DNA of 13,174 nt, from positions 1 through 13,174 of the forward strand of contig JASMAJ010000008.1 of NCBI GenBank assembly GCA_030754395.1, read 5' to 3'. The notes beneath the pieces were generated by a model. It searched no databases. It was not told where the DNA came from and worked only from the letters and a program-made list of their open reading frames with translations. Shown in pieces: positions 1-7,102 of the stretch. The DNA is from Candidatus Thalassarchaeaceae archaeon. Lineage in GTDB: Archaea > Thermoplasmatota > Poseidoniia > Poseidoniales > Thalassarchaeaceae. A program made the position numbers and the translations under genes. The stretch's first letter is position 1. Every line of letters starts with the position of its first letter.

Positions 1-2720
1 TTATCATCAGTAGTATGGAAAACAATTGATGAGGGAGCAGTTCTAGCATCAGACCAAGCATAGACTAAATTTGTTCCTGTAATGTCACAGTCATCCCAAG
101 TTTCATTTTCGCCATCAGAATTAGTCTCGGGATCAAGATCAAAACAATTCACAAGTTGTTCTAAATCACCAGGTGTATCCATCACTGAAATTGTAATTCT
201 AATCTCAGAATCCTCTGCTACGGGTAATGGGTTAGAAATCGCATCAATAGTTGGTGCTACATTTGAAATTTCTATCGGTACTCTTAGTGTTACACTTTCT
301 CCATCATCATCAGTTACGGTTAGATCCATAAGATGCATTCCACTAGTTGAAAATGAGTGCATGAATTCTGAATGTACTCCTATGTTTTCCTGAGAAATAT
401 CAGGATAATTTTCGGCATCTGGAATCAATAGGTGAGTCAGTCCACTTAAGTCATTTTGTGAATCTTCAGCGGAACTGATAATCTTCAATAAATCTCCTTC
501 TTGTGCCGAATATTTGCCATAACTATTGGGGATTAGTCGGTTTATTCCATTCCATATCTCGACACTTGGATTGTGTGGTTCAATGTTTGTGACTTCAATA
601 GTTATAGTCTCAGAAGTAGTCTCTCCATCGTCATCCATAGCGATTACTTCTATGGAGTATTCTCCTTCTGTCAATGGTGTTACCGTACATGTAGAACTTA
701 CAGAGACTCCACCTTCACATTCAGTTTGCCACGATACATCGACTGCATTATCTTGATTTCTGCTATCTAAATCAATTCGCTCGGTAACTCGGAAGGTAAT
801 GGAGGATTCTACTGCTACTGAATTACTATCAGCTACAACTGTAATTTCAGGTGGTCTGTTGTTCACAATAATGTTCGACTGAGCAGTGTCCGAATCACTT
901 TCTTCATCGGTGACAACTAAGCTGATTGAGTACTCTCCATCATCATCCCATGAATACTCAAGAATACAGTCTTCTTCCTCAAATGTCGTTATTTCATTGT
1001 CAATAGCTTGAACCTCAAAGACACAATCTAATGTTCCTCCATCTAAATCAAATGAATTATGTCCATCAATAGTAACACTACTTAGAGTCAAAGTTTCTGC
1101 TGGAGTGCTCAAAACTGCAGTAGGTAATTTACCTATGAATATTACAAATGAACCATAGTTATTACTTCTATTTCCATCTTCCGTAATTAATTCATTTTCA
1201 TCAACAACAAATGTGACACTTGTGTCTCCAATTGGTTGACTAACAGGTACTATCCAGTCAATCTCAACTCTTTGAACTCCTAAGCTTGGCAGAGATGATA
1301 CCGGTTCAATCGAAGTGACTCCGTCTGGTCCAGTAATTTTGATTTCTGTTGAAGGAGAGGTTAGAATTCCTTTGTTCTGAACTGGAACACTGAAAGTAAG
1401 AACATCTCCCTGAATTGCTGTAAATCCGATAATTGAATTTAGACTAATGGTGTTTCCATTCCTTGTTCTCTCGACAGTTACTCCTGCTGAATTAGTAATT
1501 AGATCTACTTCATGCACTTCGGGATCGATAGAAATTGTAGATGCCCCTACCTGATTGAGAGAAACTAATCGAGCAATTACTCCATGACTGCCGCGTTCAG
1601 TTCCTCCTTGGGATGAATCAGCAGAATCTCCCGAATTGAAATTGAATGAAACTTGACCATTTGAATTTGTAGAACCATAACTGATATCTTCGTCTATTTC
1701 ATAGCGGAATTCAACTGACTGATCACTAACTGCTGCACCTGCATTATTAGTCACAGTGACAGTCACACTGATATCCATGTCAAGAGGTGATAATTGATAA
1801 TCGATATCGACGTCCAAATGGTGTGTTCGAGATGCTTGTTGATAGTAATTTAATTGATGAACTGCTACAAATCCAATACTTTCTGTTGATGCACTTTTGA
1901 TGTCATTGTTAATAGCAGGACAATACCACCTGTACCCTGTTTCTTCTCCATTGCTATTGTAGGTAGTGATATTGTATGAGTTTCCATTGCATCCACTATA
2001 TGCTACACCAGAACTTCCTCGTGACATTACTTCCCATGATGTGGAACTGGAATCCGAGGTGTCTGAAGGAATAGTAACATATTCGCTTGTTCCTGAATAA
2101 GTTGTGTCTACAGTGTATGTAGTTTGCCAAGTTTCTCCAACCACTAGGGGGAAGTCATAATTCTCTAATGCAGGGCTATACTCATTTGTCACAACTAAAT
2201 CAGCCACATCAATAGTTACATCCCACCAAAGAATAGTGTAAATAAAGTCGATATCAATTGTAGCTTCTTGCCTAATAGATGCTAAATCAGATGCTCGAAT
2301 AATTTCTACAGTATCCATCCCTATTTCTAAATCTCCAGTATACGTGGTAAGTGTTACTCCATTAGCAGCATAATCTCCTTGAGACTCTACCTTGTAAACT
2401 AATGTTGAAACATTGTCGACTTCCATAGTGTAAATATCTGTGACGTGTGAATCCAGAGTTCCGCTCAAAGTTTGGACATTTGTAGAGACACCACTGTCAG
2501 CGATAAAATCTCTGACATCTAGATAGCCATTGGAATTCCATTGGTCACCAATTCTCCAGTTTGGAACATCAATCAGAGTAGATGAGCGCTGTGATACATC
2601 TTTTTCTTCAGTTTCGTTTTGATTTAACAATTCAAAGTCAGTGGTCCCAATAAATGCTGTTTGGACTGAGAGTATTAACAGAAATGAGAGAATCAATCCA
2701 TTCAATCGGAGTGCAGACAC
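1..2720 (-). CDS. Giant secreted surface protein with CARDB-like and PKD/Ig-like repeats (3' end beyond window)
   Basis: An uninterrupted minus-strand frame gives 906 codons and continues past the left edge, so the C terminus is unseen. The chosen start is GTG at 2720; the same frame has a TAA 16 codons' distance or less upstream and no ATG between. Residues 6-24 form a hydrophobic signal peptide (LNGLILSFLLILSV). The mature part opens with a W-x-I-G-D-x-W motif near residue 55, then beta-rich sequence, a Big_1/invasin-like stretch near 310-365, a CARDB-like domain near 430-520, and at least three PKD/cadherin-like units from about 530 on. These carry matching acidic loops DDDGE (592-596), DDDGE (696-700) and DDDGE (804-808), likely calcium ligands. 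The composition is rich in Ser, Thr, Asn and Asp with few Lys, as in exported archaeal surface proteins. It lies 85 bp downstream of tbp on the same strand. The role is inferred to be surface adhesion or structure; no catalytic domain is visible in this part. Confidence 0.85.
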   Translation of the reverse strand, partial: MSALRLNGLILSFLLILSVQTAFIGTTDFELLNQNETEEKDVSQRSSTLIDVPNWRIGDQWNSNGYLDVRDFIADSGVSTNVQTLSGTLDSHVTDIYTMEVDNVSTLVYKVESQGDYAANGVTLTTYTGDLEIGMDTVEIIRASDLASIRQEATIDIDFIYTILWWDVTIDVADLVVTNEYSPALENYDFPLVVGETWQTTYTVDTTYSGTSEYVTIPSDTSDSSSTSWEVMSRGSSGVAYSGCNGNSYNITTYNSNGEETGYRWYCPAINNDIKSASTESIGFVAVHQLNYYQQASRTHHLDVDIDYQLSPLDMDISVTVTVTNNAGAAVSDQSVEFRYEIDEDISYGSTNSNGQVSFNFNSGDSADSSQGGTERGSHGVIARLVSLNQVGASTISIDPEVHEVDLITNSAGVTVERTRNGNTISLNSIIGFTAIQGDVLTFSVPVQNKGILTSPSTEIKITGPDGVTSIEPVSSLPSLGVQRVEIDWIVPVSQPIGDTSVTFVVDENELITEDGNRSNNYGSFVIFIGKLPTAVLSTPAETLTLSSVTIDGHNSFDLDGGTLDCVFEVQAIDNEITTFEEEDCILEYSWDDDGEYSISLVVTDEESDSDTAQSNIIVNNRPPEITVVADSNSVAVESSITFRVTERIDLDSRNQDNAVDVSWQTECEGGVSVSSTCTVTPLTEGEYSIEVIAMDDDGETTSETITIEVTNIEPHNPSVEIWNGINRLIPNSYGKYSAQEGDLLKIISSAEDSQNDLSGLTHLLIPDAENYPDISQENIGVHSEFMHSFSTSGMHLMDLTVTDDDGESVTLRVPIEISNVAPTIDAISNPLPVAEDSEIRITISVMDTPGDLEQLVNCFDLDPETNSDGENETWDDCDITGTNLVYAWSDARTAPSSIVFHTTDD
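299..947 (-). repeat. Three tandem ~104-residue PKD/cadherin-like units with DDDGE loops
   Basis: Within the giant surface protein the acidic loop D-D-D-G-E recurs at residues 592, 696 and 804, a spacing of 104 and 108 residues. Each loop is followed by a beta strand of alternating hydrophobic residues (for example SISLVVTD, TITIEVTN, VTLRVPIEISN) and then a new unit opening with an N-x-x-P turn. The DNA copies have drifted, so this is an old protein-level repeat and not a recent duplication. The C-terminal side beyond 808 starts a fourth unit (NVAPTIDAIS). Confidence 0.7.
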
Positions 2721-2729
2721 AAGTGTCTG
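2714..2729. promoter_or_regulatory. Perfect dyad over the GTG start of the surface gene
   Basis: The plus strand reads cagacac-aa-gtgtctg, a perfect inverted repeat with 7-base arms. In the minus-strand transcript this is CAGACA-CUUG-UGUCUG, a six-pair stem with a CUUG loop, and the GUG start codon of the surface protein lies across the loop and stem. It could hide the start codon or serve as an operator at DNA level. Function is not shown. Confidence 0.45.
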
Positions 2730-2754
2730 GACTCTTCCTTACTTCATCAAACCC

Positions 2755-2777
2755 CCGCCTGCACGATGTGCAGACGG
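2755..2777 (-). promoter_or_regulatory. Stable hairpin in the tbp-surface gene spacer
   Basis: The two arms, ccgcctgcac and gtgcagacgg, are separated by gat. In the minus-strand RNA they give a ten-pair stem with a single U-G wobble and a three-base loop. The RNA 3' side is GGGUUUGAUG and not a run of U, so it is a poor intrinsic terminator by the archaeal rule; it may be leader structure of the surface gene, an operator, or help end tbp transcription. It shares the octamer GTGCAGAC with the second dyad 57 bp away. Confidence 0.5.
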
Positions 2778-2796
2778 TAATTATCAATCAAAGTCC

Positions 2797-2802
2797 AAAA
2801 AA
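2797..2802 (-). terminator. T6 tract after tbp
   Basis: Six T residues on the minus strand begin immediately after the tandem TGA TGA stops of tbp. Archaeal RNA polymerase terminates at such oligo-T tracts without needing a stem. A hairpin at 2755-2777 follows 20 bp further on. Six T is short, so read-through into the surface gene is possible. Confidence 0.45.
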
Positions 2803-2805
2803 TCA

Positions 2806-3519
2806 TCAAAGTAAGTCAGCCAATTCATCTTGGATGAACTGAACTGCTTCTAGAATCTCAGACTTGTCACGAGCTCCAGTAATTACCATCTTTCCGGATC
2901 CGAAAATCAGACAGACAACTCGAGGGTAATCCAATCGATAAATCAGTCCAGGGAACTGCTCTGGCTCATATTCGACCTTGTCGAATGGCAAGTGGAAAGT
3001 CAGATTGTTGAGATTCAAGCGTCTTGGCATTGTGGCTAGAGGCTCACCTTCTCTGATTCCACGGATTCGTGGATCTTCATCTTCAACTTCCTCGTCAGTA
3101 GCTGCTCTAATTCCGTCTTTAACATCGATAACCTTAGTGTGATTATCATCCATTCTTGCGGTGCCATCGTAATCTTCAGGATAGTGAAGAGCGTAGGTTG
3201 CAACCATATTCTGAACCTCGATTTGGACATCTTCAAGTTCCCAAGTCTCAATTCCCGCGTTTCTCAAGTCTCCAATCATTCGCTCGATACCAGTGTGGAT
3301 GTTATCCTTGTTCTTTCCACCGGTACATACAGCACGGCCGGAGCGGAACATTAGGATTGCAAGTTTTGGATCTACCACACGGTAGACAACACCAGGAAAT
3401 TGTTCTGGCTCATATTCGCAGTTCAGTTGGATGGCAATATCTGGTAGGTCAAGTTCCTCCGCCACTCTTGTGGAGGCGACTACGTTTACCACTGTTAGGC
3501 GTTCTTCGTCACTCTTCAT
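2806..3519 (-). CDS. tbp: TATA-box-binding protein with a long insertion in repeat 2
   Basis: This is the general transcription factor that bends the TATA box and recruits TFB and RNA polymerase. In numbering from a GTG at 3531, repeat 1 spans about 12-95 and repeat 2 about 104-236; both carry the signature EYEPEQFPG and a F-x-S-G strand. The four DNA-intercalating phenylalanines are all present (F45, F62, F193, F210). Archaeal TBPs are usually 180-200 residues; this one is about 237 because some 55 residues (about 116-170, with an acidic run EEVEDEDP) are inserted between the first strand of repeat 2 (VQNMVATYAL) and its helix (LNLNNLTF). I prefer ATG 3519 over the GTG at 3531, since the TATA box at 3542-3549 places transcription start on or beside this ATG, giving a leaderless message. 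Tandem TGA stops end the gene. Confidence 0.95.
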   Translation of the reverse strand: MKSDEERLTVVNVVASTRVAEELDLPDIAIQLNCEYEPEQFPGVVYRVVDPKLAILMFRSGRAVCTGGKNKDNIHTGIERMIGDLRNAGIETWELEDVQIEVQNMVATYALHYPEDYDGTARMDDNHTKVIDVKDGIRAATDEEVEDEDPRIRGIREGEPLATMPRRLNLNNLTFHLPFDKVEYEPEQFPGLIYRLDYPRVVCLIFGSGKMVITGARDKSEILEAVQFIQDELADLL

Positions 3520-3541
3520 AGGGCGCCGCACTTATGAACCA

Positions 3542-3549
3542 CTTATAAA
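3542..3549 (-). promoter_or_regulatory. TATA box of tbp, leaderless placement
   Basis: The minus strand reads TTTATAAG, a close match to the archaeal TATA box. Its centre is about 26 bp upstream of the A of ATG 3519, the standard distance from box to transcription start in archaea, so the message would begin at the start codon. This excludes the in-frame GTG at 3531, which would lie upstream of the transcript. TBP could bind its own promoter here. Confidence 0.75.
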
Positions 3550-3570
3550 GAATCGTTGATGTAATAAGAT

Positions 3571-3578
3571 AAAAAAAA
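3571..3578 (-). terminator. T8 terminator after mevalonate kinase
   Basis: Eight consecutive T on the minus strand lie about 20 bp after the TAA of the mevalonate kinase gene and just upstream of the tbp TATA box. Length and position fit an archaeal oligo-T terminator, separating the two transcription units. Confidence 0.7.
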
Positions 3579-3598
3579 CGATATTGAGGCTCTATTTG

Positions 3599-4573
3599 TT
3601 ATTTTTCAACCATTCGAACACCTTGTGCTCCTAATCGAGATATCATAGGTTGTCCGCCAGCGATTTCAATATCTTGTGCAACCCGTTGTGGTTCTCTAGT
3701 TAGGGCAACCATACAACCGCCACCTCCAGCTCCTGTAAGTTTTGCACCAAGTGAATGGGGTCTGGCCGCTTCAACTAAAGCATCTAGCTCTGGGCTACTT
3801 ACCTCAAGATTTTGCAATCGTTGATGACAGGCATTCATGGCCATCCCTACTGCTTCTAAATTACCTGCAGATAATGCCATCAACCCAGCCTGAGAAATAT
3901 TGGCTATTGCATCCATATCTTCCATTTTTTCAGGTGATTTAGAAACAAGTTGAGCAACATGAGCAACCATATCACCAGTTGGCGATCCGACTCCAGTGAA
4001 TCCTAATACAAGAGATACATCTAGATTTTCAGGCAACTCAACCTTACAAATTGACCATTGCCGTATCCCTTCGGGAGTTTCTAATTGTGCATCGAAGACA
4101 TGTGTTGTCCCTTCAATAGCCTCTCCTGAGACTACAACACAACCACCTAATGCACTGGTTGCAGTGTCTGTTGGGCTGGCTCGGCCAGATTGAGCTTTAG
4201 CCTCTGCCGAATGGCCGATTCTTGCTAAATCAACAGGATTTAATTCGCTTTCAGGGTTTACAAATGCCTGAATTGCTGCACTCATTGCATTTGATAATGC
4301 AGCAGATGAACCTAGTCCTGCTGCTGAGAATAGGCTGCTCGAAATACCCATTTTTAGCGGAGGTCCGTCATAGGAGAACACATCCTGCAGGATATGAGAG
4401 ATATGGGGGTGGCGGGTTGAGTCGAAGGGATTTCCTTCGATACTCCAAGCGGTTGAAGCCTCCAGACTAACCTCTACACCCGAATCAATGGCTACTGCAA
4501 CAGCAGGATGGCCATACACCACTGCATGTTCTCCAAAGAGGATGCATTTTCCCGGAGCGAAGGCTCGGACCAC
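3599..4573 (-). CDS. mvk: Mevalonate kinase (GHMP family)
   Basis: It phosphorylates mevalonate with ATP to 5-phosphomevalonate in the cytosol, an early step in making the isoprenoid chains of archaeal lipids. All three GHMP motifs are visible: the N-terminal APGKCILFGEHAVVYG (residues 6-21, with K9), the ATP-binding loop GLGSSAA (86-92), and C-terminal KLTGAGGGG (278-286). The stretch S-P-T-D-T-A-T-S (133-140) supplies the likely catalytic Asp136 and is typical of archaeal mevalonate kinases, separating it from homoserine kinase and phosphomevalonate kinase. At 324 residues it has normal family length. The start is GTG 4573: the family motif follows within six residues, and the frame has no ATG back to the next in-frame stop. 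It is divergent from the Fe-S oxidoreductase gene and ends in a T8 terminator before tbp. Confidence 0.93.
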   Translation of the reverse strand: MVRAFAPGKCILFGEHAVVYGHPAVAVAIDSGVEVSLEASTAWSIEGNPFDSTRHPHISHILQDVFSYDGPPLKMGISSSLFSAAGLGSSAALSNAMSAAIQAFVNPESELNPVDLARIGHSAEAKAQSGRASPTDTATSALGGCVVVSGEAIEGTTHVFDAQLETPEGIRQWSICKVELPENLDVSLVLGFTGVGSPTGDMVAHVAQLVSKSPEKMEDMDAIANISQAGLMALSAGNLEAVGMAMNACHQRLQNLEVSSPELDALVEAARPHSLGAKLTGAGGGGCMVALTREPQRVAQDIEIAGGQPMISRLGAQGVRMVEK

Positions 4574-4649
4574 GTCTCGGGGTGGAGTGAGAAGGACATG
4601 AGCCTTGGGGATGAAGCGGTTGTTTCAAGATGCAGTAGTCCTTGCACAG

Positions 4650-4657
4650 CATATTAC
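4650..4657 (+). promoter_or_regulatory. Candidate TATA box of the oxidoreductase operon
   Basis: The sequence catattac sits about 30 bp before ATG 4684 in the 110-bp divergent spacer. It is a weak match to a TATA box but the only AT-rich block at a suitable distance. The complement (gtaatatg) could also serve the divergent mevalonate kinase gene with a leader of some 50 bases. Confidence 0.35.
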
Positions 4658-4672
4658 GGCCTGTGGGCCATT

Positions 4673-4678
4673 GGTGAT
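4673..4678 (+). promoter_or_regulatory. Shine-Dalgarno site for the Fe-S oxidoreductase
   Basis: GGTGAT matches the complement of the archaeal 16S rRNA 3' end and ends five bases before ATG 4684. It supports that start over any later one and implies a short leader on the transcript. Confidence 0.55.
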
Positions 4679-4683
4679 ACTAC

Positions 4684-6723
4684 ATGGAGCATCCTTTACT
4701 ACAGACCTATGGTCCTCTTGATGGGTGGATGATTCTCCTCATTATCGGAGGCATCTCTGTAGGATTCTTCCTTTATCAGGTTCAATTAGCAACAAGACTT
4801 GTTTTACGAGGTTCTTCAGACGACCGCTTCGATTCTTGGGGCCAGAGAATTTCTGAAGTCTTGACGGGTTGGCTTGGTCAGAAGAAAGTACTCAGAGACC
4901 GAATTGCAGGTGGTATGCATGTCCTCATGTTCTGGGGGTTCCTAATGATTTCAACTGATATGCTCGATCTTGCGACTGCGAATTATTTTTCTGACAATAT
5001 CCTACCTGAATTGCTTAATGGACCTTGGAATGGTATTGTGGAACTAGGATATTTGATTGCTCTAATTGGATGTGTTGCGGCACTAACTCGTCGCCTTATT
5101 TTTACTCCGGAGAAGCTCAAGGGTAAATCACAACTAGAGGGCAATGTCATTCTTTTGCTAATAATGACAATCACAACTACATCGTTCATTGTGGAGTCTG
5201 CCGAATCTCCTTCTGCAATTTGGGAACCAATCGGTAATTGGGTAGCAGGACAAGATATTGGTGAGAATGTAGTTGTAGGGGCCTACTGGGCACACATGGT
5301 CTCAATATGCACCTTCTTCGTTCTCATTCCAGTCTCAAAGCATATGCATTTAGTAATGGCATTTCCAAATGTCTTCTTCTTTGATACTGAACCTATGGCT
5401 AAGATGCGACCACTTGCAGTCAATGATAGTGGCCAAGCGGTTCCATTGGAGGACTTGGACATAGAGTCATTCGGCGTCAGTACTTTTGATCAATATACTT
5501 GGAGGCAACTAATTGATGGTTGGGCTTGTACTACCTGTGCTCGATGTCAAGATGTGTGTCCTGCCTATGAATCTGGCAAGGCACTGAATCCTATGCAAAT
5601 TGTGCATGACGTCCGTAACTATGCCAATGACCATGCTCCTATTTTGTTGAAGGGTGAGCAGCCGGAAGAAACAATTCTAGAGAGAATTGGTTCCGAAGCG
5701 GTTTGGGCTTGCACAACCTGTCATGCTTGTGTTGATGCTTGCCCATTGTATATCGAGCATGTACCTAAGTTGACTGATTTGCGCCGTAATGCAATGATGG
5801 AAACAATGGAGTATCCCGATGAGTTGAATGTCGCAATGGGTAATCTTGAATCCGCTTCAAATCCCTACGGTTTTGGAATGCACGAGAGGGCAGATTGGGC
5901 TGAGGGTCTGGACATCAAGATTGGTGAGCCCGCCGAATACATCTACTTTGTAGGATGTGCTGCCAGTTTTGATGAACGAAATCAGAAAGTTGCGCGCGCC
6001 ACTATTGGACTTCTCAAGGAAGCGGGCTTAGATGTTGGAATTCTAGGTATGCAGGAGGGATGCTCGGGTGACCCTGCTCGTCGCGCAGGAAATGAATATC
6101 TCTTCCAGATGCTTGCTGAAACCAACATGATGACTTTCCAAGAACTTGGTGTGAAACGAATTATTGCTTCTTGTCCTCACTGTTTCCATACTCTTGGAAA
6201 GGAATATGCAGATTATGGTGGGGCTGAATTAGAGGTCCTACATCACTCAGAGATATTGGCTAAACTCCAAGAAGAAGGAAAGTTACCTGATGTATCTAAA
6301 GAAGAATCAATTACCTTCCATGATCCATGTTACCTTGGTAGAATTGGAGGAATTATAGACGAGCCTCGTGATATCATAGGAGGAGTTGATGTTGAAATTG
6401 AAAGACACGGCAATGACTCATTCTGCTGTGGCGCTGGTGGGGCTCAGATGTGGATGGAAGAAGATGCAGATAAGCGCGTCAACCAGATTCGCGCTAAGGA
6501 AATTGCAGCAACAGGCTGTGACACTGTGGCAGTAGGATGTCCATTCTGTTCAATCATGGTCAAGGATGGCCTAGATTCAGTTGGTGCTGAAATGGATGTC
6601 ATGGATGTTGCCGAGATACTTTGGGAACAGATTGTTGCTAAAGATGCTGAGATTCACAAAAAATACCGTAATAAACCCCGTAAAGCCCGGTTCTGGAATC
6701 CAAGAAAAGGCGAATTTAATTAA
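4684..6723 (+). CDS. Membrane Fe-S oxidoreductase, cytochrome b/HdrD-like fusion (EtfD/FadF type)
   Basis: This protein probably oxidises electron-transfer flavoprotein and reduces membrane quinone, linking acyl-CoA dehydrogenases to respiration. Residues 1-235 form a nitrate-reductase-gamma-like membrane domain with helices near 14-38, 76-98, 118-136, 152-170 and 198-216; His79, His204, His220 and His222 are candidate haem b ligands. Two 4Fe-4S motifs follow: C282/C285/C288/C292 and C343/C346/C349/C353. Then come two cysteine-rich (CCG) domains: C425, C460, C497, C500, and C549, C581-C582, C619, C622. The first has the CSGDPARR form in place of CCG, as is usual for this family, and the second is complete. 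The fused order (cytochrome b, ferredoxin, two CCG domains) matches mycobacterial EtfD (Rv0338c) and Bacillus FadF and not methanogen HdrD, where the cytochrome is a separate subunit. Assignment of ETF as partner is by family; no etfAB gene is in the window. Confidence 0.88.
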   Translation: MEHPLLQTYGPLDGWMILLIIGGISVGFFLYQVQLATRLVLRGSSDDRFDSWGQRISEVLTGWLGQKKVLRDRIAGGMHVLMFWGFLMISTDMLDLATANYFSDNILPELLNGPWNGIVELGYLIALIGCVAALTRRLIFTPEKLKGKSQLEGNVILLLIMTITTTSFIVESAESPSAIWEPIGNWVAGQDIGENVVVGAYWAHMVSICTFFVLIPVSKHMHLVMAFPNVFFFDTEPMAKMRPLAVNDSGQAVPLEDLDIESFGVSTFDQYTWRQLIDGWACTTCARCQDVCPAYESGKALNPMQIVHDVRNYANDHAPILLKGEQPEETILERIGSEAVWACTTCHACVDACPLYIEHVPKLTDLRRNAMMETMEYPDELNVAMGNLESASNPYGFGMHERADWAEGLDIKIGEPAEYIYFVGCAASFDERNQKVARATIGLLKEAGLDVGILGMQEGCSGDPARRAGNEYLFQMLAETNMMTFQELGVKRIIASCPHCFHTLGKEYADYGGAELEVLHHSEILAKLQEEGKLPDVSKEESITFHDPCYLGRIGGIIDEPRDIIGGVDVEIERHGNDSFCCGAGGAQMWMEEDADKRVNQIRAKEIAATGCDTVAVGCPFCSIMVKDGLDSVGAEMDVMDVAEILWEQIVAKDAEIHKKYRNKPRKARFWNPRKGEFN

Positions 6724-6741
6724 ATTAGGATGTGATGAATA

Positions 6742-7095
6742 ATGAGTGAACTGAGAAAAGCAGTACGACCCTTGGCTGGAACTATACTGGCATTGACCTT
6801 ATTTCAGGGCATTGCAGGTTGGAGGTTGCTCAATTTTGAGACCGATATTGGGCATGAACACACGGCCTATCTGTTGACCGTTTTGGCAATTGCATTACCA
6901 GCGGTTGTAATAAAATCAGGAATTGATGATAAATCGGTCAAGGGCAACTCATTTGCAGTAGCAGGAATTGTAGTAATTCAGTTATTAGTGGGGTTATTCC
7001 TGATGGGGAGCTATGGATGGATACACATACCTCTAGCAATGATACTTGCGGCCCATTCCTTTGCAGTTCTGATTTCAATGCGTCACGTAGAGTAG
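6742..7095 (+). CDS. Small four-helix membrane protein, function unknown
   Basis: I do not recognise a family. The 117 residues form four hydrophobic helices at about 12-30, 42-57, 71-89 and 93-113. Histidines occur at 38 and 40 (G-H-E-H, in the loop before helix 2), 95 and 105 (inside helix 4) and 115, a pattern that would allow haem or metal binding but does not prove it. The gene begins 18 bp after the oxidoreductase stop, with a GTGAT element a few bases upstream of its ATG, so it is very probably in the same operon. That context suggests an accessory or haem-bearing subunit for the membrane oxidoreductase; an unrelated membrane protein is the alternative. Confidence 0.8.
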   Translation: MSELRKAVRPLAGTILALTLFQGIAGWRLLNFETDIGHEHTAYLLTVLAIALPAVVIKSGIDDKSVKGNSFAVAGIVVIQLLVGLFLMGSYGWIHIPLAMILAAHSFAVLISMRHVE

Positions 7096-7102
7096 TGGTT
7101 TG

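Noticed and set aside
82..770. Plus-strand open frames of 65-103 codons within the giant surface gene
   Set aside because: They are antisense to a continuous 906-codon minus frame with signal peptide and recognisable domains; their products are Ser-rich low-complexity sequence without motifs.
299..947. Recurring tctccatc-atcatc pattern as a DNA repeat array or CRISPR
   Set aside because: The copies are about 310 bp apart, differ at third codon positions, and are explained by the repeated protein motif DDDGE.
3139..3521. Plus-strand frames over tbp
   Set aside because: Antisense shadows of a highly conserved gene; no promoter or family resemblance.
3520..3531. GTG 3531 as start of tbp
   Set aside because: It lies only about 14 bp from the TATA box centre, before the expected transcription start; ATG 3519 fits a leaderless message.
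4508..4732. Plus-strand 74-codon frame across the divergent spacer
   Set aside because: Overlaps the start of mevalonate kinase antisense and the oxidoreductase start in another frame; no family match and it covers the likely promoter.
4684..6723. Annotation as methanogenic heterodisulfide reductase HdrD
   Set aside because: The cytochrome b domain is fused at the N terminus and the CSGDPARR form of the first CCG domain is typical of EtfD/FadF-type proteins; nothing else in the window points to methanogenesis.
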